A model generated the notes under the pieces. The model saw only the letters and a program-made list of their open reading frames with translations. It was not told the DNA's origin and did not search any database. From an uncultured Pirellulaceae bacterium (lineage in GTDB: Bacteria > Planctomycetota > Planctomycetia > Pirellulales > Pirellulaceae): a DNA stretch of 54,556 nt. Made by a program: the position numbers and the translations under genes. This document shows, piece after piece, positions 36,309 to 45,249 of the stretch; within the stretch, counting starts at the first letter, position 1; each line of letters opens with the position of its first letter. The DNA is taken from assembly GCA_938040995.1 (NCBI GenBank), contig CALHZT010000177.1:1-54556 (forward strand), written 5' to 3'.

Positions 36309-37901
36309 CTAGGCACGCTCAAGTTCAAGTTTGCCGATGTCTGCGGTTTCCGGCGCATCCGTGCCGACTCGCAAAGCGCCTTCGACAGCCACCGGTCGGT
36401 ATCCGGGGGCCGCAGCGACAAGGCTGTACGCTTGCCCCTTCGGAAGTTGCTCCGGAAACTGAAAATCTCCGTCGCGCTTGGTACGCGTTGAAGAAAAGAC
36501 CAGCGACTCGTCCTGAGTACGCATGAACGAACGCAGCGAAGCCCCAGGCTTGAGCACAATCACGACGCCGTCGTCGATGGCTCGTCCGGTACTGCCATCA
36601 ACCAGCCGGCCACTGACAACGGAGTCCCTGTCATCGACTGGTGTTCCCACGATGACCTTTCCTTCGAGTGCAACAGAGCTGCCGATACCCAGCACCAGAT
36701 GATACTCACCCGCCGGCAACCCCTTGCGATTGGAAATCTTCACGGCCTTCTGACCATCCGATTCATCATCCCACGAATCCTTCTGGTCAATCACGACATC
36801 GCCGTTACTCATCCAGACAACACTCCATGGCGTCCCGGTTGTGAGGTTATCGTGCTCAAAAGTCGCGTAAATCGTATCGACGCCCGCCGGGATTCTCGTC
36901 GTCGGATTCACCGGACGGCCGTCCTCCGTGATTCGAGTGCTAAAAAACAGATTGGAGAATTCCGGTTTCTCACGGCGACCGAACGGGCTATCCGGGAACG
37001 CAACCGACCGGCGGGACGATTGACGAGTCGTCGGTTCAATCTCGACTCCAGCTTCCTTGAGCAGCGGCAAGGCAAGGTTGACTGGTCGAAGCCCGTTAAT
37101 AAAACCACCGACAGCCATCGGCGTATCGCGACGGTCGACTCGACCATCCCGGTTGGTATCAAGAACCGGCCTCGCATCGACGGGCGTGATGCCCGAACCC
37201 GCGGCTGCCTGAGTCGGCACACCAACAAGTTGACCGGCTTCGTTCACTGCCGCGCCACCGCTGTTCCCGCCCGCAATAGTGGCGTCGGTCTTGATCCAGG
37301 CCCGTGGCGATCGCACTCGCTGCTCACCCGAAAATCCGGACACGTTCCCCGAAGTAAACGTTACCGTTTCGCCACCGATCCCCGGGTAACCGAAAATCGA
37401 AAGACGTTCACCAAGTTCCAGCTGATCAGAATCACCAACCGGCACATAGGGCAGGTTTAGCTCGCGCAACCGCCGACCCTTACTGTCCGCGACAATCTGC
37501 AACACGGCGAGATCGAGTTCTGGCAATTGACCAATCAGTTGCGCGTAGTATGTGATCGCTGGCGGCTGGTCCGAACGTTCCGTGATTGCGATCCCAAGCC
37601 GGTCGGCCGGCGGCGACGACATCCCCATCGCTCTTGGATTCGCGACGTGGCAATTCGTCAGGATGATCCCTGACGAATCAACAATGGTGCCCGAACCTGT
37701 CCAGGCGGATGACATGCCGCCAAGAAAGCCCTTCTTCAGCGCGACGACCTGAACAACGGAGCGCATGACACGGGCGACGCCGCTCAGTTCTTCCGGTGCG
37801 GCGGACTGCCCACCCAGATCAGGCAAGCGAGGCATTTCAGGTGGTTGATGTTTCTCAAATGCTTCGCGGAGAACTCCGTCTAGCAGATCTTCCAAACCCA
37901 T
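36309..37901 (-). CDS. Trypsin-like S1C (HtrA-type) protease with an EF-hand-like loop
   Basis: This 530-aa protein has a chymotrypsin-fold protease domain with the full triad: His in LTNCHVANP, Asp in LPELDLAVLQI and Ser in AGGNSGGAAVN. After it comes an EF-hand-like loop DTNRDGRVDRRD, not usual in HtrA. A ~200-residue C-terminal region of beta-rich domains follows, including a carboxypeptidase-regulatory-like unit. No PDZ domain and no signal peptide or membrane helix are evident at the start (MGLEDLLDGVLREAFEKHQ), so location is uncertain. GAGGAG precedes the ATG at 37901. It is the first gene of a pair with the GDW-repeat membrane protein. Confidence 0.85.
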   Translation of the reverse strand: MGLEDLLDGVLREAFEKHQPPEMPRLPDLGGQSAAPEELSGVARVMRSVVQVVALKKGFLGGMSSAWTGSGTIVDSSGIILTNCHVANPRAMGMSSPPADRLGIAITERSDQPPAITYYAQLIGQLPELDLAVLQIVADSKGRRLRELNLPYVPVGDSDQLELGERLSIFGYPGIGGETVTFTSGNVSGFSGEQRVRSPRAWIKTDATIAGGNSGGAAVNEAGQLVGVPTQAAAGSGITPVDARPVLDTNRDGRVDRRDTPMAVGGFINGLRPVNLALPLLKEAGVEIEPTTRQSSRRSVAFPDSPFGRREKPEFSNLFFSTRITEDGRPVNPTTRIPAGVDTIYATFEHDNLTTGTPWSVVWMSNGDVVIDQKDSWDDESDGQKAVKISNRKGLPAGEYHLVLGIGSSVALEGKVIVGTPVDDRDSVVSGRLVDGSTGRAIDDGVVIVLKPGASLRSFMRTQDESLVFSSTRTKRDGDFQFPEQLPKGQAYSLVAAAPGYRPVAVEGALRVGTDAPETADIGKLELERA

Positions 37902-38089
37902 GATGAGGGCTCCTCTTCGATGTTGAATACCGACTTTGTTGTCACGAATTCATCGCTCATCGTCAATCACGCAAATTGGCTCCGCAGCAACTTTCACTAC
38001 TTAAATTGGCCGCGAAAGCGTGTTGCTGAGAGCGGATCGCACACCAAAATGCGACTTCGCTGCTGGATACACATTTGGTGACCAGACAC

Positions 38090-38122
38090 AAAAAAAGCCA
38101 CCTGGGCGCGAGCCAAGGTGGC
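38090..38122 (-). terminator. Intrinsic terminator of the zinc-ribbon gene
   Basis: On the minus strand GCCACCTTGG pairs with CCCAGGTGGC (one mismatch), followed by seven T. It lies 22 bp after the stop of the 38144-38581 gene. Confidence 0.85.
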
Positions 38123-38143
38123 GAATTTATGACCTTGAAGACG

Positions 38144-38581
38144 CTACGCTTCCGGCGCCTTTTCTTCGGCAGCAGGCTCAGCTGCTGCTGGCGTTTCTTC
38201 AGCCGGCTTTGCTTCCGCTGCCGCTGGTGTTTCTTCTGCTGCCTTGGTTTCGGCAGGAGCGGAACCTGTCGCTTCAGCCGATGCCGCAGGAGTCGCCGTT
38301 GCTTCTACCGTTTCGACGACTTCGACTGGAAGAGCAATCACTTCTGCTTCGTGTTGCTTTGCCGCACAAGTCGGACAAGCCGATACTTCCTGCGCGATCT
38401 CGATTCCCTTCCCGCCATGATCCTGCACAGCACCTTCGCGAGAGCGGAATCGACCGCCGCCACGACCACCTTTGGCTTCACGCCGTCGGGTTGGATAGTG
38501 CTTTTCGCGCTTGGAAATAGTTACGCTGTGCCGGGGCGTTTTCGCCGGGGTGATCTGGTTACAGAAATAACATCGAAACAT
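38144..38581 (-). CDS. Zinc-ribbon protein with an Ala/Glu/Pro-rich tail
   Basis: This 145-aa protein starts MFRCYFCNQITPAKTPRH, with two CxxC pairs (CYFC near residue 4 and CPTC near residue 70) that could bind one zinc. Between them is a basic stretch rich in R, K and G (KGGRGGGRFRSREG), suited to nucleic-acid binding. The last ~60 residues are low-complexity, with repeats of EETPAAAE and KPAEE. The ATG at 38581 gives the CxxC at the very N-terminus and follows GGAG; the frame extends upstream without family-like sequence. It lies downstream of the cold-shock gene on the same strand. RNA or ribosome association is a guess. Confidence 0.75.
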   Translation of the reverse strand: MFRCYFCNQITPAKTPRHSVTISKREKHYPTRRREAKGGRGGGRFRSREGAVQDHGGKGIEIAQEVSACPTCAAKQHEAEVIALPVEVVETVEATATPAASAEATGSAPAETKAAEETPAAAEAKPAEETPAAAEPAAEEKAPEA

Positions 38582-38684
38582 GAACTTCGGTTCTCCAATC
38601 CTGTTCTGGCGCTGCCGCGTTCCCTGGCAGTCCGACCTCTTCCTGGAGCGACTGGACCCTGACGGAACCAACCGCAATAAACTG

Positions 38685-38708
38685 GCAGGCGAACGTCGGT
38701 TCGCCTGC
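38685..38708. terminator. Perfect 10-bp hairpin after the cold-shock gene
   Basis: GCAGGCGAAC and GTTCGCCTGC pair fully around a GTCG loop, 22 bp after the cold-shock stop. On the minus strand the following bases are only moderately T-rich, so this may be a weak terminator or a 3' stabiliser. Confidence 0.5.
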
Positions 38709-38730
38709 AATAAATTATCTCGTCCGAGAC

Positions 38731-38931
38731 CTAGTCAAGCACACGAACATTGTCGGCGCGTGGGCCCTTTGGTCCGGTGCCTTCGGAAAATTCGACTTTT
38801 TGTCCTTCGCGAAGCGACTCAAATGCTCCGCCCTCAACCGCCGAGTGATGGAAGAACAACTCGCCGTTATCACCGGCGATAAATCCGAAACCTTTATCGG
38901 ATACCAACTTTTTGATTGTGCCTTCTGGCAT
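38731..38931 (-). CDS. Cold-shock domain protein (CspA family)
   Basis: This 66-aa single OB-fold protein has the RNA-binding motifs KGFGFIAG (RNP1) and LFFHHSAV (RNP2), and matches CspA-family length. It probably binds single-stranded RNA as a chaperone. The ATG at 38931 follows GAGGAG at ideal distance. The open frame reaches further up to 39036, but that part is not family-like and probably belongs to the 5' leader. Divergent csrA starts 465 bp away. Cold-shock messages often have long regulatory leaders; none can be defined here. Confidence 0.95.
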   Translation of the reverse strand: MPEGTIKKLVSDKGFGFIAGDNGELFFHHSAVEGGAFESLREGQKVEFSEGTGPKGPRADNVRVLD

Positions 38932-39292
38932 AACAAACTCCTCGAAAAACTGACTGCAGCCAGGTCGCAACCTCGAACCGCGGCTGATCGCACTTGCGAA
39001 GAGTGGCGTCTCAAAAGTCAAAATGGCCGGGTTCAAACTCCCAAAACCGGGGCTTGTAGCTTATCCGACGTGTCGCCGGCAATCCAGCCCTGCCAGCCAG
39101 CAATGCCCCGAGGAGCGATTGACTCCCGGTTCGCCCACGCGGGCATTCCCCCTCAGCTTTAGCTGACCGTTACAACTGGATTTCAAACGGTTTTGTAGAT
39201 TTTGGGTAACCAATTGTCCCAGCGAATTGCTAGCGACCAAAAGGATGCGAAAACAGGGCGGATGCAGCCTCCTGGACGCAATTACTGGCCAA

Positions 39293-39310
39293 TTGGCACG
39301 CCCACTGCAT
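39293..39310 (+). promoter_or_regulatory. Sigma-54-like (-24/-12) promoter upstream of csrA
   Basis: TTGGCACG-CCCA-CTGCAT has GG and GC separated by exactly 10 bases and differs from the TGGCACG-N4-TTGC consensus by one base in the -12 element. The -12 GC lies 89 nt before the csrA ATG. No enhancer-binding site was identified. Confidence 0.5.
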
Positions 39311-39396
39311 ATGGTTCCTTGCAGCTTGAAGGCTGCGAACGGGATTAACAGTTCGATGGTCGAAGCTGGTCTCATCTGAACAAAGGAGTGTGCAAA

Positions 39397-39867
39397 ATGT
39401 TGGTACTTACGCGAAAGCCTCGAGAAGAAATCCGAATCGGCAACGGAATCACAATTACGATCCTTCGAGTCAAAGGACAGCAAGTCCGAGTCGGCATCGA
39501 AGCACCGAACGACGTTCGCATCGTTCGCGGCGAACTCGACTCGAACATTGACGAAGAAGATCCTGAAAAAGAAGAAGTGTCTGCGCCCAACACGAAAGTC
39601 GCCGGATCACTGCCCTGCACTGCGACCGAATCGCGTATCAAATCCGATGCGAAACCTGCTCCTTCGAATAATCCGCAATGCCAATCGTCGATCACGACTG
39701 ACGCCAGCGGCTCGAAGGCAACGGTTTTGCACTGCAGAATTGAGCGTCCTGCCGGAAGTGGCAATTCGATGTTGCAAATCCTGGCGGAACGCCACAAGGC
39801 CCGGGCGCAAATCAATCGGCAATCGCTCAACAATGCCGATATGAATTCGCAGTTGCCGCCACGTTAA
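39397..39867 (+). CDS. csrA: CsrA-type RNA-binding regulator with a long C-terminal extension
   Basis: This 156-aa protein has a complete CsrA domain in its first ~55 residues ([41 protein letters not shown]). CsrA binds GGA-containing hairpins over ribosome sites of target mRNAs. Usual length is 60-75 residues; here ~100 more follow, polar and low-complexity at first ([16 protein letters not shown]) and ending in a helical segment ([19 protein letters not shown]). The ATG at 39397 follows AAGGAG at 8 nt. A sigma-54-like promoter lies upstream. The extension might bind a FliW-like antagonist or another partner; that is speculation. Confidence 0.9.
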   Translation: MLVLTRKPREEIRIGNGITITILRVKGQQVRVGIEAPNDVRIVRGELDSNIDEEDPEKEEVSAPNTKVAGSLPCTATESRIKSDAKPAPSNNPQCQSSITTDASGSKATVLHCRIERPAGSGNSMLQILAERHKARAQINRQSLNNADMNSQLPPR

Positions 39868-39983
39868 AGTCGGCTGTTCACGCGACAATCTGGCAAAATT
39901 GTTCAGCAGGTTTGAATGGAGTCGAACATGGAGCAATCATCCAACGCAACACCCGGCGATGGCCAATGGCTGTCGCCTTTTTT

Positions 39984-40012
39984 ATTGGACACCCGCATGC
40001 GCGGGGAGGACG
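39984..40012. repeat. Degenerate third copy of the window-start repeat core
   Basis: ACCCGCATGCGCGGGGAGGACG here matches the reverse complement of the repeat core at position 1 (about 22 of 29 bases). It shows that this repeat family is dispersed and not confined to the tandem pair at 1-297. Confidence 0.6.
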
Positions 40013-40118
40013 CCTGGAAGCTATTTTCAAAACCTGAAGCTGAAAGTTTGTAGTACCACCTTTAGGCCAACACTGATCAATTGCGACCAACGCGCCTGCC
40101 TGCCCTGAAAGGGCCCCG

Positions 40119-40393
40119 ACAAGTCAGCCTGGGGCAAACGCCACGAGCCTCGGCGAGTCGCGAGTCGCCTCAGGTTCCTGAATCCCGAAGGTTGGGCGAT
40201 CGAGCATTGTGCTTGAAACTTTTGGGATGATCCGAGATCGCAAGAAGAAAGGTTGGCCACTTCAATTTCGGTCTCGGTACGATGAAGACGTATTGCGCAT
40301 TTTGGCTCGACCAATACTCATCTTGGCATCCGGATTCCTGGGGCGTCGCTCAAACTCGCAAGCTCGTTTTTGCTGTGCCCCAGGCTGACTTGT
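40119..40393. repeat. 275-bp fold-back element with perfect 18-bp terminal inverted repeats
   Basis: ACAAGTCAGCCTGGGGCA (40119-40136) is the exact reverse complement of 40376-40393. The sequence inward from each arm is also related in inverted form (for example ACGAGC...GCGAGT...CAGG...GAATCC in both), so the unit is a decayed long palindrome. No target duplication is obvious. No open frame inside is convincing. It could be a non-autonomous transposable element or a structured RNA. Confidence 0.65.
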
Positions 40394-40574
40394 TTTGCCA
40401 CTTCGTGGCGAAGACACAACCGTCAAATGTGATCTTTGTCTCGTCTGCTGATAGCCACGCCGGACTGATTAGAAGCCATGCTGGCCACTCAATTGAGCAA
40501 TATTGGCCATTAGGCGGAAAGTTCGTACTCAATTCGGGTTAAAGCCGGAACTACGAGCAGCTTTGAAATAACAT

Positions 40575-42509
40575 CTAAAGTCCCTCTAACGATCCGAGAT
40601 GCTCAAGCAGGATTCGCTTCACTTCAAGGATTGCCCTTGGATGCCGGTGTACATTCACGTGATCGGACGGCACCACAATCTCAGATTCCGCATCAGGATT
40701 ATGCGCACTTTGCGTTTTCACAATGCCATCAGAATCCTGAGCAAACGCTTTCACGACGCGGCTGTCACTTTCAACGCGCCCAATGATATTGTGAAACGGA
40801 ATCCACTCCGGCTGAGGCATTTCATCCAGCCGACGTAACATCCTCGACTGGGGAGCCAGCGAATCAACGCTTGTCGTAATGTGCATCACGCTGTCTTCCG
40901 GAAAGAATCCGGGATTTCTCTCCAGCAACTGCTTGCGAGCCTGCGTGATCATATCCGGCTCACTGATCAGACGACGACCCAACCACTGCGTTGCGACGTT
41001 GGAAAAGTTGCTGCCACGAAATGGCGACGCGATCGTAATCACACGCCGCACCGACGGGTTCGGTTCAAAATAGAACGCACGACGGATCTGTGATTTCAGG
41101 TTCGGATCGGCTTGCAACCCTTCCAGAGAATTGGAGCTCATCATGTTCCAGAAATGATCACCGCCACGAATCGTCTGCATCTTGGACAACAAGCCGCCCA
41201 TACTGTGACCAACCAAAACCATCTCGTCGAGCGCAACTGCTTGCCTTTGAGGATCGAGCACGCGGCGAGCATCCACCAGTTGATCACGAAAGTGCGACGC
41301 GCTGTACCAGAACGGGCCGCCAGTCGGATAAAGATAAAACCAGAACTGGTAGTTATCACGAATCTCCGAGGAACTCCGGAGGTCGTTGAACATTTCCATC
41401 CAGGTCACCAGGCTCGACCAGAACCCATGCACCATCACCACGGGAATCTTTTCCGGATCGTACGGTTCGAGCATGTACAACCCGCTAACCGCGAGCGACT
41501 TTTCCGGATGTGTCAGACCGCGGCTGGGCACGTTGGCTCGTTTGAAGGCCGGGTTGTCCAGCGAGTACGCAAGAGGAGTCGTCAAATCGGTTTCCAGCGG
41601 AACGTTCTGGCCTTCGACAACCACGTTCTGTTTTTTTAGCGGATCATGCAATTCGATCACACAACGGTGACGGACGTTTCCATCGTCCGCCGCTCCGGAA
41701 GCTACTATTCGCATGAACGCAGTCACCGGGAAGCTCATACCGATCGGATAAAAACGATCCACCGCCGATTTGGTTTGCGGTTCGTATACGGCGACCAGCG
41801 GAACACCCAGACCGAATCGCTGATTCAGATTTTTGAGTTCTTCGACTTTAAAATCGGAAACGAATTTTAGCTCGGAGAAGTTCTGCTCGTGCCACGTACC
41901 TCTTGCCGCGATTTCAAAATCAAACGACTGTTCCTCCAGATCGACGGAGTGCACAGTCCCCGGTTTGAGTTTGCCTTCCTTCTGAAGAAACCGCAAAGCC
42001 GACTCGAGCGATTCGTTATACAAATCGCAGGCACGTCGAAAGCGTGGATCGTACGGGTTACGTCCGTAGTCAAACGACTTGTCAAACAAGTAGAAGTACG
42101 CATTCGCCGCCGCAGTCGCATACATATCGAGGGCGCGAGCCGGGCTCTCTTCTTCGACTCGCTTCGCCGCGATGTACGCGACTTCGGCAATCGAATAAAC
42201 GTTGTCTGCCGACGGTTCGCTATACGCGACTTCCTGAACGTGCGACACAAGCCGCGCGGGAGCGACGTCCAGGTGCTGCTCGAGATCGTTGCGACGAAGC
42301 ATCTGCAGGGTACGGTCAGTCGGTTGCGGTCCTTGCTTCGAGTCAAGTTCCAGCTGCATTGCCAACGGGTTCGCCGGCACGGTTCGCATGCGTGCCCAAC
42401 GGCTGTTGGCACATCCAAAGTTCGAACACACAGTCGCCAGGCCCAGCACGCAAGTTGCGAGCAGGCGCAGCCGGCTTTGGCATTCGTTCCTGGATGGTTG
42501 CATTCGCAT
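40575..42509 (-). CDS. Exported lipase-like alpha/beta hydrolase
   Basis: This 644-aa protein has an N-terminal hydrophobic segment (LRLLATCVLGLATVCSNFGC) that could be a lipoprotein signal, although NFGC is an imperfect lipobox. Residues ~60-330 are a mostly helical region of unknown kind. The hydrolase domain begins near VVMVHGFWSS, with the nucleophile in VGHSMGG and a later segment TIASPFRGSNFSNVATQWLG typical of PGAP1/triacylglycerol-lipase-like folds. The His is likely in SDHVNVHRHP. It is a single gene on the minus strand. The substrate is unknown; a surface lipid or ester is likely. Confidence 0.82.
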   Translation of the reverse strand: MRMQPSRNECQSRLRLLATCVLGLATVCSNFGCANSRWARMRTVPANPLAMQLELDSKQGPQPTDRTLQMLRRNDLEQHLDVAPARLVSHVQEVAYSEPSADNVYSIAEVAYIAAKRVEEESPARALDMYATAAANAYFYLFDKSFDYGRNPYDPRFRRACDLYNESLESALRFLQKEGKLKPGTVHSVDLEEQSFDFEIAARGTWHEQNFSELKFVSDFKVEELKNLNQRFGLGVPLVAVYEPQTKSAVDRFYPIGMSFPVTAFMRIVASGAADDGNVRHRCVIELHDPLKKQNVVVEGQNVPLETDLTTPLAYSLDNPAFKRANVPSRGLTHPEKSLAVSGLYMLEPYDPEKIPVVMVHGFWSSLVTWMEMFNDLRSSSEIRDNYQFWFYLYPTGGPFWYSASHFRDQLVDARRVLDPQRQAVALDEMVLVGHSMGGLLSKMQTIRGGDHFWNMMSSNSLEGLQADPNLKSQIRRAFYFEPNPSVRRVITIASPFRGSNFSNVATQWLGRRLISEPDMITQARKQLLERNPGFFPEDSVMHITTSVDSLAPQSRMLRRLDEMPQPEWIPFHNIIGRVESDSRVVKAFAQDSDGIVKTQSAHNPDAESEIVVPSDHVNVHRHPRAILEVKRILLEHLGSLEGL

Positions 42510-42780
42510 ACGCTACGACGATCCGTGTCAGTAGACCCGCAATGATTCAAACCGGGAACATTAGGAAGGCAGGACAAGAGCGTCAATTGAGAATTCGGCG
42601 ACGCCTACGGTTGCGGTGCGCGCAGCGGTGCACCGTGGCAACGATCTTTGGGCTTATGGCGATAACCACCGGTTTCCTGCCAGATTCGCCGCCGGTTGTT
42701 GGTGAGAGTGCGGCGCGGCAACGGCAGGTTATCCCTTCCGTCCGCTCCGTAATCGCGGGCTGATCCAACCACAATGGGCG

Positions 42781-42794
42781 ATGCCAATTGGCAT
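42781..42794. repeat. Perfect 14-bp palindrome at the CobW stop
   Basis: ATGCCAATTGGCAT is fully palindromic and touches the stop codon of the CobW-type gene (42794-42796). It could be a protein-binding site for the lipase promoter region downstream or a chance palindrome. Confidence 0.4.
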
Positions 42795-43906
42795 TACTCG
42801 CTAGCACCCATTCGATGCGTCGGCGTCGGACGGCCGGGGCGAAAGCTCTGTTTGCTGACCTCCACCGAGGTACACGCGAGTTCTTGTGAGAGTTTTCCCA
42901 CGGCCTGATCAACGATCGTCGACAAATTCCCGGGCCCTGTGGCGACTCGCGCATTCACGGTCAACTCGACCTCGTTGGCTTGCGATTCATTGGAAACCGA
43001 TAGCTCGACATCGACGTCGGAACCAACAAGATTCGCCAGCGCCGCCGTCCCGTCGGCTGCTTCCGCCAACGTCTTTAAATGAGCCGGCTCAACGTCCGCC
43101 TGCTTCATCAAGTCGCGACAGATGGCAACAAACTGCTTCGCGACGGCATTGATAGCCAACATCCCGTCGCCATTCGCGGTCAGCTTGTAGCTCGCGTTTA
43201 GCCAACCAAGTTCCGCCTCGCCTTCCGCGTAAATGTCATAGTCAACATCCATGTACTCGACGGTTGGACGGCGCTCGCCTGCCAATGCTTCCACCAGCGA
43301 ATCGAATCCTTCGCCATTCTGCGAACTGTGTTCAATGACGGTGCGGCCGGGAAAACGCGATTTGATAAGCGAGCCGAGCTCTTCGCGCCGTTCTGCGTCG
43401 AGCTTGTCGACTTTGTTGATAACAATGACGTCGGCTTCTTCGAGTTGTTTGAGAAAAATGTACGCGGCCTTGGGTGAAAAGCCCTGCCCCGATTCGTCCC
43501 GAAGAATTTTTAAGCCGTGCCCAGGTTTGAGCAACACAGCCAACGGTGCAATCTCATACTCGTCACCGTGCAAATGTCGAAGCGGTTCGATCACCGTCGC
43601 GACAAGATCCGTGCAGCTACCGACCGGCTCGGTAATAATGACGTCCGGAATCTGATCTTCGCGGAGAGATGCCGACACGGAAATGAGATCATCGAATTTG
43701 CAGCAAAAGCAGGCCCCGGGGACTTCGCCAACCGCGAACCCTTGCGCCTTGAGCGACATCGTATCCACCAACCCGAAAGCCTGATCGTTGGTAACCACGG
43801 CAACCTTCAGCCCGGAATCGGTATAATGGCGGGCCAGCCGACCAATGGCCGTTGTCTTGCCGGCACCGAGAAATCCTCCGACCATGATGAAACGAATTGG
43901 TTGCAT
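42794..43906 (-). CDS. CobW/COG0523-type metal-handling GTPase
   Basis: This 370-aa protein of the G3E family shows Walker A GGFLGAGKTTAIG, the metal-binding CxCC motif (GACFCCKFDDL), VIITEPVGSCTD, and the guanine-specificity motif INKVDKL. Such proteins deliver Co, Zn, Ni or Fe to enzymes or act in metal sparing. The C-terminal ~100 residues (VELSVSNESQANEVELTV...RPGRPTPTHRMG) are unlike standard CobW C-domains. The ATG at 43906 follows AGGA; the frame extends upstream without similarity. It is divergent from the DegT-type gene. The metal cannot be read from sequence. Confidence 0.9.
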   Translation of the reverse strand: MQPIRFIMVGGFLGAGKTTAIGRLARHYTDSGLKVAVVTNDQAFGLVDTMSLKAQGFAVGEVPGACFCCKFDDLISVSASLREDQIPDVIITEPVGSCTDLVATVIEPLRHLHGDEYEIAPLAVLLKPGHGLKILRDESGQGFSPKAAYIFLKQLEEADVIVINKVDKLDAERREELGSLIKSRFPGRTVIEHSSQNGEGFDSLVEALAGERRPTVEYMDVDYDIYAEGEAELGWLNASYKLTANGDGMLAINAVAKQFVAICRDLMKQADVEPAHLKTLAEAADGTAALANLVGSDVDVELSVSNESQANEVELTVNARVATGPGNLSTIVDQAVGKLSQELACTSVEVSKQSFRPGRPTPTHRMGASE

Positions 43907-44087
43907 GCTCTTCCTGCTCGTGTGACGATATTTAATCTGACGCAACTCGCCCAACATTGTACGAAAAACAATGCCCTTCCGCTGAAGAGTTTTAACGGAA
44001 CAGAATTTGAACAAGCCAACTGTCAATTCCGAACACAATTTTGAGCGCCATTCTGAGCGTCATTCTGAGCAAGACGCAGAACTCGCG

Positions 44088-45239
44088 ATGAATGATGGAC
44101 CGGCGGCATTTCCCGACGGCCCACCTGGCTGGCCGCTGCCCAATGAGGAAATCCTCGCCAGCCTGAATGCGGCTTACGCATCAGGAGACTGGGGCAAGTA
44201 TCACGGCGAGGGCATCGCCAAAGTCGAGCGTTGCGTGCAAAAGCTGACGCAGCAGGAACACGCGCGGCTTTGCAGTTCCGGGACGATTGCGGTTGAACTC
44301 GCGTTACGTGCGGCTCAAGTCGAACCCGGTGACGAAGTCATTCTTGCTGGCTACGATTTCCCCGGAAACTTTCGCTCGATCGAAGCCTGCAAGGCGTTGC
44401 CGGTGCTTGTTGATGTCGAGCTGGACACGCTGGCTCCTTCGGCGGCCATGATTCAGTCGGCGATCACGCCACAAACGAAGGCAATTCTTGTTTCGCATCT
44501 GCATGGCGGGCTGGCGGCCATGGAACAAGTCGCCGGGCTGGCGAAAGAAAACAGGATCATGCTGATCGAAGACGCATGTCAGGCTCCCGGCGCTATCGTG
44601 GACGGCCAGCCAGCCGGAAGTTGGGGTGACATTTGTGTCTTGAGCTTTGGCGGAAGCAAGTTGTTGACGGCTGGGCGCGGTGGTGCGATCGCAACGAACC
44701 ATGCGGGCTGTATTCAGCGCGCGAAAATTTTTGCCGATCGTGGCAATGACGCGTTCCCAATGAGCGAGTTGCAGGCTGCCGTGTTACCTTGCCAGTTCGA
44801 GTCACTGGCGAAACAGAATGCCCAGCGGCAGAAAAACGCGGCTCTGTTGACCGCGGCGCTTTCGACAGCGTTTTCCAACGAACAGAATAGCTGGGCGATT
44901 CGACCGCTTGACCGCGCCGACTCCAGCAGCAACCTGCCAGGTTACTACAAGTATTCGATGCTGCTTCACCCCGAACGCTTCGATGCCGGCGCAAGAGCCG
45001 AATGTGTCAACGCAATTCGTGCGGAAGGAATCGCATTTGACGCTGGATTCCGGGGGTTCGTCCGACGAGGCAGCAGGCGTTGCCGCAAGATTGGCGACTT
45101 GGCAAACGCCCAGTTGTTAAGCGAGTTCGGCGTCATCCTGCATCACCCGATACTGCTGACTGAAAACGAATCATCCATCGCGATCATCGCCGACCGAATC
45201 TTGCGAGTCACTAACGCAATCGCTCGTCAGGCGTCGTGA
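44088..45239 (+). CDS. DegT/DnrJ/EryC1-type PLP aminotransferase-like protein
   Basis: This 383-aa PLP enzyme of the sugar aminotransferase family shows CSSGTIAVELALRAA, GDEVILAGYDFPGN, LIEDACQAPGA and the PLP lysine in SFGGSKLLTAGRGG. Members usually aminate nucleotide-sugar keto groups for surface polysaccharides; some are dehydratases or act in antibiotic sugar synthesis. The ATG at 44088 was chosen. The open frame reaches up to a TTG at 44007 through a 12-bp duplicated stretch (ATTCTGAGCG, twice) and past the divergent CobW start. It is not next to other sugar genes, so the substrate is unknown. Confidence 0.85.
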   Translation: MNDGPAAFPDGPPGWPLPNEEILASLNAAYASGDWGKYHGEGIAKVERCVQKLTQQEHARLCSSGTIAVELALRAAQVEPGDEVILAGYDFPGNFRSIEACKALPVLVDVELDTLAPSAAMIQSAITPQTKAILVSHLHGGLAAMEQVAGLAKENRIMLIEDACQAPGAIVDGQPAGSWGDICVLSFGGSKLLTAGRGGAIATNHAGCIQRAKIFADRGNDAFPMSELQAAVLPCQFESLAKQNAQRQKNAALLTAALSTAFSNEQNSWAIRPLDRADSSSNLPGYYKYSMLLHPERFDAGARAECVNAIRAEGIAFDAGFRGFVRRGSRRCRKIGDLANAQLLSEFGVILHHPILLTENESSIAIIADRILRVTNAIARQAS

Positions 45240-45249
45240 ACAGGAACAA

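Larger units (their letters stand above)
39868..40574. other. 707-bp gene-free, repeat-bearing region
   Basis: This lies between csrA and the lipase-like gene. Short open frames here have no ribosome site, biased composition or recognisable motif. The region holds one degenerate copy of the window-start repeat (39984-40012) and a long inverted-repeat structure (40119-40393). Confidence 0.6.

Noticed and set aside
40282-40542. 86-aa plus-strand open frame
   Set aside because: It lies across one arm of the 275-bp fold-back element and has no Shine-Dalgarno motif or family features.
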